Assembly (NCBI GenBank): GCA_016293155.1
Contig: JAEDEU010000055.1
Span: 1-9,586, forward strand
Source: Clostridiaceae bacterium
GTDB taxonomy: Bacteria > Bacillota > Clostridia > Oscillospirales > Butyricicoccaceae
Direction: 5' to 3'
DNA length: 9,586 bases
A model generated the notes under the pieces. The model saw only the letters and a list, made by a program, of their open reading frames with translations. It was not told where the DNA came from and searched no databases. The number at the start of each line of letters is the position of its first letter. Within the stretch, counting starts at the first letter, position 1. Made by a program: the position numbers and the translations under genes. This document shows positions 1 through 5,711 of this stretch, in pieces.

Positions 1-1
1 T

Positions 2-562
2 ATGGAAATTATCGTATTGGACCGGGAACAGGTCCGCGAGCTGTATCACGTACAGATGAAACGGGATTTTAACAGTCAGGAGTTAAAGCCGCTGGAGCTG
101 ATCTTAAACAATATCGACAGCGGGGAATATATTGTTTATGGTCTGATTGAGCAGGACTGCTGCATTGCATATGCCGCCTTTCGAATGGAGCCGGAAAGCA
201 CATGGACTCTGCTGGATTATTTTGCTGTCAGCCCACAGCTGCGCGGAACCGGGATCGGCAGTCGCTTTTTCCGCGCACTGATGGAGGATAATCCGGCATA
301 TGTGCTGATTGAGGCAGAGGCGCCGCAGTGTGCGGAGGATGATGCCGACCGGATCATGCGCAATCGACGGATTGCATTTTATGAGCGCTGCGGCTGTGTG
401 CGCACCGGCGTCACGGCGAACGTATTCGGCGTAACCTACGATGTGCTGTGCTATACGGATGCGGCGCAGCCCACGCGCAGTACCGTGCGGGTAAAGCTGT
501 TGTCCATCTATCATCATATGCTGCCCGAAACGCTGCACGGACAGGTAAAGCTGCTGACATAA
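2..562 (+). CDS. GNAT-family N-acetyltransferase
   Basis: Predicted 186-residue acetyltransferase of the GNAT superfamily, which transfers an acetyl group from acetyl-CoA to an amine; the substrate cannot be told from the sequence. Residues 74-90 carry the acetyl-CoA-binding motif A: strand LDYFAVSP, then R81-G-T-G84-I-G86, matching R/Q-x-x-G-x-G/A, then a helix. Around residues 120-132, NRRIAFYERCG resembles the motif B 'FYE+xGF' segment common in the family. The C-terminal 30 or so residues extend beyond a minimal GNAT fold. The ATG at base 2 is used as start because homologues usually begin near here, but the upstream ribosome binding site lies outside the window, so an earlier in-frame start cannot be excluded. 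The stop at 560-562 is followed within 10 bases by a strong terminator. Family assignment is confident, function is not. Confidence 0.85.
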   Translation: MEIIVLDREQVRELYHVQMKRDFNSQELKPLELILNNIDSGEYIVYGLIEQDCCIAYAAFRMEPESTWTLLDYFAVSPQLRGTGIGSRFFRALMEDNPAYVLIEAEAPQCAEDDADRIMRNRRIAFYERCGCVRTGVTANVFGVTYDVLCYTDAAQPTRSTVRVKLLSIYHHMLPETLHGQVKLLT

Positions 563-564
563 AG

Positions 565-600
565 AAAAAACCCTTTCGACGGGAATCGAAAGGGTTTTTC
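565..600. terminator. Bidirectional Rho-independent terminator
   Basis: Nine-bp perfect stem CCCTTTCGA (571-579) / TCGAAAGGG (586-594) with a 6-nt loop, flanked by A6 (565-570) and T5 (595-599). It ends the GNAT gene on the plus strand. On the minus strand it gives the same hairpin followed by U6, so it could also end a leftward transcript from the 601-920 region. Confidence 0.9.
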
Positions 601-913
601 TGATGACGGGTGATTGTATGAACCACCCTGTATTCGGGGAGATGAAACAGAATGGGATGTTAGGAGAAGCGAATTAAAAAGGAGACCTCCCATGCCGTGG
701 GGATGTAGAAAAAATGATAAAACGACATAATAGACAGATTTCAGGATAGATGCAATTGGAGTAGTATCTTAGGCGGCATGGGAGGGTTGGAAAAGGAACG
801 CAAAACTAGAAAAGAAGAAACAATTTTTCTGTATTAATATCAAAATACACTTTTTGAATTGTGGCATAAAATGAAAGAATTGAAAGATTTATCAATTCGG
901 GGTTTCTTCTTGC
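565..913 (-). ncRNA. Candidate structured small RNA (unknown class)
   Basis: No protein gene fits here, but the minus strand reads as an RNA of about 350 nt with ordered helices. In 5'-to-3' order: P1, AAGAAGAAAC (911-902) with GTTTCTTCTT (821-812), encloses two 6-bp hairpins, GAATTG/CAATTC (898-893 with 882-877) and TGTATT/AATACA (849-844 with 835-830). P2 is a perfect 12-bp helix, CCTCCCATGCCG (785-774) with CGGCATGGGAGG (697-686). A hairpin follows, GGGTGGTT (628-621) with AATCACCC (615-608), and then the terminator. One pair in that hairpin is G-U on the minus strand but A-C on the plus strand, which favours the minus strand. A promoter-like element at 918-946 would start the RNA right at P1. 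By eye I see no conserved cores of RNase P RNA, tmRNA, SRP RNA or 6S RNA. No expression or conservation evidence is available; the role is unknown. Confidence 0.4.
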
Positions 914-917
914 CCTT

Positions 918-946
918 ATTCTAACACATTTATTTTTCGAGCGCAA
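918..946 (-). promoter_or_regulatory. Putative leftward sigma-A promoter for the RNA candidate
   Basis: On the minus strand TTGCGC (946-941), a 17-bp spacer and TAGAAT (923-918) are preceded by TG one base upstream of the -10, an extended -10. The -10 matches 5 of 6 consensus bases, the -35 only 3 of 6. Predicted start is near 911-914, exactly where the first helix of the RNA candidate begins. The surrounding DNA is AT-rich, so chance matches are possible. Confidence 0.4.
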
Positions 947-1143
947 TCATCAATGTTATTTAAAATACGACAAAGTTTTTGCAATGTTTTTAGGTATTAA
1001 AACAAGGAAATAATCAAGTGTGTTTCAAAAGAAGCATTATGGGCAAAAACGATATAATTGGAGAAAAATAAAATCAAAAATGACAGCACATTCATTTTTA
1101 TATCAAAAACCGCGCCTTGCATCTTCATATATTTGCCGAACGG
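947..1143. other. AT-rich intergenic stretch with nothing recognised
   Basis: About 200 bp of strongly AT-rich DNA lie between the leftward promoter-like element and the promoter of the SGNH hydrolase gene. I see no open frame with a ribosome binding site, no clear hairpin and no tandem repeat. A TATAAT at 1053-1058 lacks a -35 at proper spacing. Confidence 0.6.
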
Positions 1144-1173
1144 TTGACAGGGGTTCCGTTCAGACGGTATACT
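1144..1173 (+). promoter_or_regulatory. Sigma-A promoter of the SGNH hydrolase gene
   Basis: A perfect TTGACA (1144-1149), an 18-bp spacer and TATACT (1168-1173, 5 of 6) lie 44 bp before the start codon. The expected start is near 1180, giving a leader of about 38 nt. Confidence 0.85.
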
Positions 1174-1217
1174 GATAGCAAAGAACGATTCGTTTCGGGC
1201 CGAGAGGAGCGAGCAGG

Positions 1218-1787
1218 ATGAATGATTGCAAAATGATGTTTTTGGGTGACAGTATTATTGAGGGCTATGGTGTGGAGCCGGAGGAGTGCTGGGTTTCCTG
1301 CCTGTCTGAGGATGCTGTGAACTGCGGCGTCAGCGGCGATACAACGCGGGATGTTTTGAGGAGATTTGCCGCCATTGCAGTGAATGGGCGGCAGGTGCAG
1401 TCTGTGGTTCTGCTGATCGGCATCAATGATTTGCTGAACGGTCAGCGTGTACCGTCTGTGACCGCGCGGATGGAGCAGCTGATTCAACGCATTCAGGAGC
1501 TTCCTGCCGAGCCGGTTTTGTGTACCTATCCGGAGCCGGATTATGATGAGCTGCTGTCCGGCGGCTATGTGCCGGAATCCATGTACAGCTTTCCGGAGCG
1601 GCTGAAGGAGCTGCACCGCTGGATCCGCCTGACCTGCCGGAGCAATCACTTCCGATGTATTGATTTTGCGCAGGGAATGCAGGAACGCGCGGGGCAGGAT
1701 CGCTGCCGCCTGTTTTTGGATGGCGTGCATCCGAATCGCTACGGACATCTGATGATGAGCGAAATCGCACGGGAAATTTTGGAATAA
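1218..1787 (+). CDS. SGNH/GDSL-family hydrolase (esterase-like)
   Basis: A 189-residue hydrolase of the SGNH superfamily, which cleaves ester bonds in lipids, acylated sugars or thioesters through a Ser-Asp-His triad. All four signature blocks are visible: block I F-L-G10-D11-S12 with nucleophile Ser12; block II Gly40 in NCGVSGDT; block III G68-I-N70-D71, with Asn70 and Gly40 forming the oxyanion hole; and block V D168-G-V-H171, supplying Asp and His. There is no signal peptide or membrane segment, so it should be cytoplasmic, in the range of TAP/TesA-like or acetylxylan-type small esterases. The start is set by GAGAGGAG (1202-1209) 8 nt ahead of the ATG. It is a single-gene unit with a strong promoter and its own terminator. 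The natural substrate is unknown. Confidence 0.92.
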   Translation: MNDCKMMFLGDSIIEGYGVEPEECWVSCLSEDAVNCGVSGDTTRDVLRRFAAIAVNGRQVQSVVLLIGINDLLNGQRVPSVTARMEQLIQRIQELPAEPVLCTYPEPDYDELLSGGYVPESMYSFPERLKELHRWIRLTCRSNHFRCIDFAQGMQERAGQDRCRLFLDGVHPNRYGHLMMSEIAREILE

Positions 1788-1792
1788 GCAAC

Positions 1793-1835
1793 ACCCGGTT
1801 CTTCACCGTTCAGGCGGGAGGAACCGGGCGTTTTT
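1793..1835 (+). terminator. Rho-independent terminator of the SGNH hydrolase gene
   Basis: Eight-bp stem CCCGGTTC (1794-1801) / GAACCGGG (1821-1828), with a short inner CCG/CGG pairing in the 19-nt loop, followed by CG and T5. It starts 6 bp after the stop codon. Confidence 0.85.
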
Positions 1836-1841
1836 GTGCGT

Positions 1842-1874
1842 AAAAACAGCAGCGCCGAACGCTCGGCGCTGCTG
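1842..1874 (-). terminator. glgB: Rho-independent terminator of glgB
   Basis: Twelve-bp perfect stem CAGCAGCGCCGA (1847-1858) / TCGGCGCTGCTG (1863-1874) with a 4-nt loop. On the minus strand it is followed by T5 (1846-1842). It lies 21 bp after the glgB stop, and back to back with the terminator of the convergent hydrolase gene. Confidence 0.92.
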
Positions 1875-1895
1875 GATGTGTACGGAAAATTGCAG

Positions 1896-3854
1896 TTAGA
1901 AGGTAAAGATTGCTGCGCCGTAGGGCGGAAGCGGATAGCTGATCGAGAACGGCTGACCGTCGCATTCTCCCTTGACGGACTGGAAGGTTGTTTCGGATTC
2001 GCCGGTGCCGCCGAACTCCTCCATCTTGGTGGAGAGCAGCAGCTTGTATTTTTTCTTCTTCGGAACGCCGACGCGGTAGTCCGGACGGTCAATCGGAGTG
2101 AAGTTCACGACGAACAGCATGTTGTTGCGTCCGGTCGGGGAGAGGCGCATGTAGCTGAAGATGCTGCGGTCGCCATCGTTTGCATTGATCCACTGGAAGC
2201 CGTCCCATGTGTCGTCACGTGCATACAGCGCCGGATACTTCAGGTACATTTTGTTGAGCGCTGCGACAAATGCCTGTACATTGCGGTGCTTCTCGTCCTC
2301 CAGACAGAACCAGTCGAGCTCGCGTGCTTCGCTCCATTCGCGGCGCTGTGCGAATTCCTGACCCATGAACAGCAGCTTCTTGCCCGGATGACCGGTCATG
2401 AAGGCATATGCCGCCATGAGGTTGCGGAACTTATCAATCTCGTAGCCCGGCATCTTTTCGAGCATGGAGCACTTGAGGTGGACAACCTCGTCGTGCGACA
2501 GCACAAGCACATAGTTTTCGCTGTAGGCATATGCCATCGAGAAGGTCATCTTATTGTGGTTGAACTTGCGGAACAGCGGATCGAGCTTCATGTATTCCAG
2601 AAAATCGTTCATCCAGCCCATGTTCCACTTGAGGTCAAAGCCCAGACCGCCGTCGTTGAGCGAACCGGTTACCTTCGGCCAAGCAGTGGATTCCTCTGCG
2701 ATGACCACCGTGCCCGGAACACGGGCATGGACGATAGAATTGAGGTGGCGGAAGAATTCGATTGCCTCCAGATTTTTGTTGTCGCCGTACTTGTTGGCAA
2801 CCCACTGACCGTCCTGACGGCCATAGTCCAGATACAGCATGGAGGCAACCGCATCAATGCGCAGACCGTCTACATGGTATTCCTTGAGCCAGTAAAGCGC
2901 ATTGGCAAGCAGGAAATTCTTGACCTCGTTGCGCTCGAAATCGAACACCTTGGTGCCCCAGTCCGGATGCTCGCCCTTGCGCGGGTCGGCATACTCATAC
3001 AGCGTGCCGCCGTCAAAATTGGCAAGACCGTGTGCATCGCGCGGGAAGTGCGCCGGTACCCAGTCCAGAATGACACCGATCTTTTTGCGGTGCAGATAGT
3101 TGACGAAGTACATAAAGTCCGCCGGCGTGCCGTGGCGCGAGGTCGGGGCATAGTAGCCCGTAACCTGATAGCCCCAGGAGCCGTCAAACGGGTGCTCTGC
3201 AACGCCCATCAGCTCGACATAGTTGTAGCCCATGGACTGTAAGTAGTCCGCCAGAACCGGTGCCAGCTCGCGGAAGTTATAGTATCCCGGATCATCCTCG
3301 GTTTCGGTCGGATGCTTTTTCCAAGAACCCGGATGCAGCTCGTAAATGGACATGGCAGAGTGTTTGAAATCAAACGAAACACGCTTATCCATCCAGAGCT
3401 TATCCGACCACTTGAAGCCGTCGATGGTAGCGACCTTGGAAGCGGTTCCCGGGCGCAGCTCGGAGCTGTAGCCGAACGGGTCGCACTTGAGCACGGTGCG
3501 CTTGTCCGAGCCGTAAACCGCATACTTATAAAGCGATCCCATTGCCAGACCAGGCACAAACAGCTCCCAGATTCCCAGCGGTTCCAGACGGGTCATCGGA
3601 TTGGCCTTCTGATCCCAGTTGTTGAAGTCGCCAACCAGAGAGACCGAGCCGGCACCCGGTGCCCATACCGCAAAATAGATACCGGATTCTCCGTCCTTTT
3701 CAGCCGGATGTGCACCCAGTTTGCGATAGATTTCGTAGTGAACGCCCTGACCGAACAGATACTGGTCGAATTCCGTAACAAACGGAGAAACAGTCTGAAC
3801 AGCCGGAGTCTTTTTTCCGCGCGGAGCGGGTTTGTTTTTTTTCGCAGTAGCCAT
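1896..3854 (-). CDS. glgB: 1,4-alpha-glucan (glycogen) branching enzyme
   Basis: A 652-residue cytosolic enzyme that cuts alpha-1,4 glucan chains and re-attaches them in alpha-1,6 linkage, making the branches of glycogen (GH13, EC 2.4.1.18). After a basic tail (residues 1-20, rich in Lys, Ala and Pro) comes a CBM48-type N-domain (about 35-130, with VSLVGDFNNWD at 71-81), then the (beta/alpha)8 amylase domain and a C-terminal beta domain (about 545-652). The GH13 regions are intact: D264-W-V-P-A-H269; G-L-R-I-D334 (nucleophile) A-V; A-E387 (acid/base) E-S-T; and S-H454-D455-E. The length is typical of GlgB. The start is ATG at 3854, with AGGTGG 7 nt upstream; the frame stays open upstream but without a second ribosome binding site. 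No glgA, glgC, glgD or glgP is adjacent, so here it is a stand-alone unit. Confidence 0.96.
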   Translation of the reverse strand: MATAKKNKPAPRGKKTPAVQTVSPFVTEFDQYLFGQGVHYEIYRKLGAHPAEKDGESGIYFAVWAPGAGSVSLVGDFNNWDQKANPMTRLEPLGIWELFVPGLAMGSLYKYAVYGSDKRTVLKCDPFGYSSELRPGTASKVATIDGFKWSDKLWMDKRVSFDFKHSAMSIYELHPGSWKKHPTETEDDPGYYNFRELAPVLADYLQSMGYNYVELMGVAEHPFDGSWGYQVTGYYAPTSRHGTPADFMYFVNYLHRKKIGVILDWVPAHFPRDAHGLANFDGGTLYEYADPRKGEHPDWGTKVFDFERNEVKNFLLANALYWLKEYHVDGLRIDAVASMLYLDYGRQDGQWVANKYGDNKNLEAIEFFRHLNSIVHARVPGTVVIAEESTAWPKVTGSLNDGGLGFDLKWNMGWMNDFLEYMKLDPLFRKFNHNKMTFSMAYAYSENYVLVLSHDEVVHLKCSMLEKMPGYEIDKFRNLMAAYAFMTGHPGKKLLFMGQEFAQRREWSEARELDWFCLEDEKHRNVQAFVAALNKMYLKYPALYARDDTWDGFQWINANDGDRSIFSYMRLSPTGRNNMLFVVNFTPIDRPDYRVGVPKKKKYKLLLSTKMEEFGGTGESETTFQSVKGECDGQPFSISYPLPPYGAAIFTF

Positions 3855-3929
3855 AGTTATTCCACCTGAAACGTCATAAAATAGTAAGATTTTAGTATGA
3901 TTATTACAAAAAATACTCGAGAATCGCGT

Positions 3930-3950
3930 AAAAAGAATGCCCTTCTTTTT
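3930..3950. promoter_or_regulatory. Perfect dyad at the predicted glgB transcription start
   Basis: The arms AAAAAGAA (3930-3937) and TTCTTTTT (3943-3950) are perfectly inverted around a 5-nt centre. The element starts about 5 bp downstream of the glgB -10 and so covers the expected start site near 3948. It could be an operator or a 5'-terminal mRNA hairpin. Low-complexity arms make chance a real possibility. Confidence 0.35.
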
Positions 3951-3954
3951 ATTA

Positions 3955-3984
3955 ATCATATCATAGAACAGGAAGCTTTGTAAA
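3955..3984 (-). promoter_or_regulatory. glgB: Sigma-A promoter of glgB
   Basis: On the minus strand TTTACA (3984-3979, 5 of 6), an 18-bp spacer and TATGAT (3960-3955, 5 of 6). It predicts a leader of roughly 95 nt before the ATG at 3854. Confidence 0.7.
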
Positions 3985-4061
3985 CCCATACGACAAAAAA
4001 ATAATAAATTCTACCTGTATTTCTGTGCATAACCACAAAAGAAAGAAGGGCTTTCCGAGCA

Positions 4062-4090
4062 TTGCATTTTTCATGGTTGTGCGGTATGAT
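4062..4090 (+). promoter_or_regulatory. Putative promoter of the thioesterase gene
   Basis: TTGCAT (4062-4067), a 17-bp spacer and TATGAT (4085-4090). The -10 is good (5 of 6) but the -35 matches only its TTG. It lies 40 bp before the start codon, divergent from the glgB promoter about 80 bp away. Confidence 0.6.
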
Positions 4091-4130
4091 AAAGAAAAGC
4101 GTTCTATTATGAGACAGAAAGGTTGAAAAA

Positions 4131-4568
4131 ATGGATCATCAGCACAATAAAATTGTTGTTTGGCCGCACCGGGTTCAATACTATGAAACCGATGGTATGC
4201 GCATTGTACATCATTCCAATTATATCCGCTGGTTTGAGGAAGCGCGTGTGGATTGGATGGAGCGAGCCGGCTTTGGCTATGACCGGATGGAGCAGAGCGG
4301 CATCAGCGCGCCCGTCATCGGGATCACCTGCGACTACCATTCTCCTGCGGTGTTCGGCGAGACCGTGGAGGTCAGCGCATCGGTTGTAAAAATGTCACCG
4401 GTTCGGCTGGAGTTTTATTATGAGGTGCGCGACGCGGCGACCGGCAGTCTGCATGTGACCGGCAGCTCGCGCCATTGCTTTACGCATTCCGAAACCGGCA
4501 GACCGACCCGCCTCAACCGTGCACTGCCGGAGATTTATGAGTTATTCTCTACGTTGGTACAGGATTGA
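4131..4568 (+). CDS. Acyl-CoA thioesterase, 4HBT/YbgC-FadM family
   Basis: A 145-residue hotdog-fold protein of the 4-hydroxybenzoyl-CoA thioesterase group, whose members hydrolyse acyl-CoA to the free acid and CoA in the cytosol. The N-terminal signature is clear: V-Q-Y-Y-E-T-D21-G-M-R-I-V-H-H-S-N-Y-I-R-W-F-E-E-A-R, matching the YbgC pattern in which Asp21 is catalytic, followed by the long hotdog helix. The ITCDYHSPAVFGETVEV segment at about 64-80 is the usual following strand pair. Length matches the family (130-150). The start is ATG at 4131 with AAAGG (4118-4122) 8 nt upstream, a modest ribosome binding site. Its last 34 bp overlap the 3' end of the convergent XRE regulator, with no terminator in between. 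The acyl substrate is unknown. Confidence 0.9.
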   Translation: MDHQHNKIVVWPHRVQYYETDGMRIVHHSNYIRWFEEARVDWMERAGFGYDRMEQSGISAPVIGITCDYHSPAVFGETVEVSASVVKMSPVRLEFYYEVRDAATGSLHVTGSSRHCFTHSETGRPTRLNRALPEIYELFSTLVQD

Positions 4569-5095
4569 CTGCTGTTTTGAAGCTCGGCATAGCTGCGCAC
4601 CAGATGCAGAGACCGTTCGAGAAAATGCAGATCAATCGAGGTTTGCGTATCGGCGGTGTGTTCCTCCTGCATTTTGCGATAACGCTGGAGCATCCGCTCT
4701 GCAATGTCCAGCCGGAACGGGAGATCCAGAGACAGGTACAGCTTGCACAGCTGCATGGTGACACGCGGCGGCGTTCGGCGCGCAGAGGAGAAAATCCAGG
4801 AAATCACCTCGATATCCTCGGGGGCATACTGGCTGAGCTCCTCCAACGCCTTCGGCGGGACTGCGGAGGAGAGGTGCGCAGGCTGCGGAGGCAATCCGAG
4901 CAGCTCATCGGTCGAGACGCACAGCGCCTGTGCAATCTGCGCCAGCTTGTGTATGCTTGGTGTGCGGGAGCCTGTTTCATAGAGACTATAGGTAGAGACG
5001 CTCACGCCGACCGCGGCAGCAATGTCCTTTTGACGGAAATTGCGCTGTGTGCGTATTTTTTTGAGGCGTTCTCCCAAAAGCGTGTTTTTGTTCAT
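4535..5095 (-). CDS. XRE-family transcriptional regulator
   Basis: A 186-residue DNA-binding protein. Residues 7-67 form a Cro/CI-type helix-turn-helix (HTH_3): ERLKKIRTQRNFRQKDIAAAVG, then the recognition stretch VSVSTYSLYETGSRTPS and the closing helices KLAQIAQALCVSTDELLG. The remaining 115 residues are mostly helical (LDIAERMLQRYRKMQEEH, DLHFLERSLHLVRSYAELQ) and match no effector domain I recognise; they probably mediate dimerisation or signal sensing. There are no membrane segments. The start is ATG at 5095 with AGGGGT 7 nt upstream. It is transcribed from a strong promoter back to back with that of a small gene, which suggests that it controls itself, the small gene, or both. Its 3' end overlaps the thioesterase gene by 34 bp. 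Target and signal are unknown. Confidence 0.9.
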   Translation of the reverse strand: MNKNTLLGERLKKIRTQRNFRQKDIAAAVGVSVSTYSLYETGSRTPSIHKLAQIAQALCVSTDELLGLPPQPAHLSSAVPPKALEELSQYAPEDIEVISWIFSSARRTPPRVTMQLCKLYLSLDLPFRLDIAERMLQRYRKMQEEHTADTQTSIDLHFLERSLHLVRSYAELQNSSQSCTNVENNS

Positions 5096-5126
5096 AATAA
5101 CGACCCCTGACTTTGCTATATGTAAA

Positions 5127-5155
5127 ATTATATTATAGACTGTTCATCAAGTCAA
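5127..5155 (-). promoter_or_regulatory. Sigma-A promoter of the XRE regulator
   Basis: On the minus strand TTGACT (5155-5150, 5 of 6), a 17-bp spacer and a perfect TATAAT (5132-5127). The -10 lies about 30 bp before the XRE start codon. Confidence 0.85.
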
Positions 5156-5176
5156 GGAATTTTCGGGTAAATTTTA

Positions 5177-5205
5177 TGCAAATTGCAAAGAATTGCTTGA
5201 CGCAA
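5177..5205. promoter_or_regulatory. Two adjacent dyads, candidate XRE operator
   Basis: TGCAA-A-TTGCA (5177-5187) is a perfect 11-bp palindrome. Six bp on, TTGC (5193-5196) and GCAA (5202-5205) form a second dyad around TTGAC, overlapping the -35 of the rightward promoter. The half-site TTGC/GCAA occurs four times within 29 bp, between two divergent promoters, as expected for an operator of the neighbouring regulator. Binding is inferred only. Confidence 0.45.
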
Positions 5206-5225
5206 AAAATAACATATGCTATACT
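5197..5225 (+). promoter_or_regulatory. Sigma-A promoter of the small gene
   Basis: TTGACG (5197-5202, 5 of 6), a 17-bp spacer and TATACT (5220-5225, 5 of 6). It predicts a leader of about 60 nt before the ATG at 5291. Confidence 0.85.
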
Positions 5226-5290
5226 GTGCACGAGGATAGAAAAAACAGGCGTTGTTATTTCAGGAAAGCTTAGGAAAAGGAGGAACCGCG

Positions 5291-5485
5291 ATGAAGAACA
5301 ATAAGGCATCGAAGTACTTTGAAAGCGAAGTCCTCATCATCCACGGCCTGCTGGAGCAGGTGGAAGACGCTTATACTGCCGCACGCCTTCGCATTCGGCT
5401 CAACAGCATGGAGCACACGCTTCAGGAGTACCGCACTCCGTCCGACCGGATGAGAACTGTGGATACGCATTGTACGGATATCTGA
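5291..5485 (+). CDS. Small hypothetical protein (64 aa), divergent from XRE regulator
   Basis: I do not recognise this protein. It is 64 residues long with no signal peptide or membrane span, so presumably cytosolic. Residues 8-50 look helical and amphipathic, with alternating hydrophobic and charged positions (SEVLIIHGLLEQVEDAYTAARLRIRLNSMEHTLQEY); the tail (51-64) is polar. It is very likely a real gene: a near-perfect AAAGGAGG (5276-5283) sits 7 nt before the ATG, a strong promoter lies upstream and a strong terminator downstream. The frame is open further upstream, but only this ATG has a ribosome binding site. Divergence from the XRE gene with dyads between them suggests that XRE regulates it, or that it modulates XRE (as SinI does SinR in Bacillus). 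The latter is speculation; there is no visible sequence likeness to SinI. Confidence 0.75.
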   Translation: MKNNKASKYFESEVLIIHGLLEQVEDAYTAARLRIRLNSMEHTLQEYRTPSDRMRTVDTHCTDI

Positions 5486-5521
5486 AAAACCGGAGAACCG
5501 CATGGAATAAGCAGGAAACGG

Positions 5522-5559
5522 AAAAGAGCAGACGAACCGGATTGGTGTCTGCTCTTTTT
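5522..5559 (+). terminator. Rho-independent terminator of the small gene
   Basis: AAAAGAGCAGAC (5522-5533) pairs with GTCTGCTCTTTT (5547-5558) over 12 bp with a 13-nt loop, ending in T5. It starts 37 bp after the stop codon and separates the small gene from xpt. Confidence 0.9.
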
Positions 5560-5587
5560 CAATTTGTGTCAGGTTTTGATGTAAAAT

Positions 5588-5596
5588 TGGTATACT
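5588..5596 (+). promoter_or_regulatory. Possible second, upstream xpt promoter (extended -10 only)
   Basis: TGG-TATACT forms an extended -10 with no recognisable -35 at 16-18 bp. The same TGG-TATACT string is the -10 of trkA. It overlaps the left arm of the inverted repeat upstream of xpt. Weak on its own. Confidence 0.3.
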
Positions 5597-5638
5597 GTAC
5601 GAATTTTTGGCAAAAAATCGTATCGGCAATCGTACAGT
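5594..5638. promoter_or_regulatory. Inverted repeat upstream of xpt, candidate operator
   Basis: ACTGTACGA (5594-5602) and TCGTACAGT (5630-5638) are perfect 9-bp inverted arms separated by 27 bp. Between them CGAATTTTT (5600-5608) and AAAAAATCG (5612-5620) form a nested, nearly perfect palindrome with one mismatch. The right arm ends 6 bp before the xpt -35. This looks like a binding site for a dimeric or tetrameric regulator. The CGAA core recalls the Bacillus PurBox, but the full consensus is not met. Confidence 0.4.
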
Positions 5639-5644
5639 CACATC

Positions 5645-5673
5645 TTGCCAAATCCTGCGCATTGTGCTAGAAT
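5645..5673 (+). promoter_or_regulatory. xpt: Sigma-A promoter of xpt
   Basis: TTGCCA (5645-5650, 5 of 6), a 17-bp spacer and TAGAAT (5668-5673, 5 of 6) with TG one base before the -10. The start near 5680 gives a leader of only about 32 nt, too short to hold a purine riboswitch. Confidence 0.85.
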
Positions 5674-5711
5674 ACCTGCAATATGTATTGTTACTGAAGG
5701 AGTCATCAGAT

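Noticed and set aside
692..730. A 12-codon open frame on the plus strand (ATG at 692) with a good AAAGGAG seven nt upstream.
   Set aside because: It is very short, has no promoter after the GNAT terminator, and lies in the arm of the 12-bp inverted repeat. The SD-like look is explained by the C-rich motifs of the opposite strand.
686..785. The 12-bp inverted repeat as terminal repeats of a small mobile element (MITE).
   Set aside because: No target-site duplication flanks it, and it fits as one helix in a longer series of helices with promoter and terminator.
565..913. RNase P RNA, tmRNA, SRP RNA or 6S RNA as identity of the minus-strand RNA candidate.
   Set aside because: The length would suit RNase P RNA or tmRNA, but the conserved cores (for example GAGGAAAGUC, or the tRNA-like ends with CCA) are absent on both strands.
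1836..3242. A 468-codon open frame on the plus strand, antisense to glgB.
   Set aside because: It is complementary to a gene with all GH13 motifs intact, has no ribosome binding site, and starts inside two terminators. It is a codon-bias shadow.
5597..5711. A purine (guanine) riboswitch in front of xpt.
   Set aside because: The three-way-junction core and its conserved loop sequences are not seen, and the best promoter leaves a leader of only about 32 nt.
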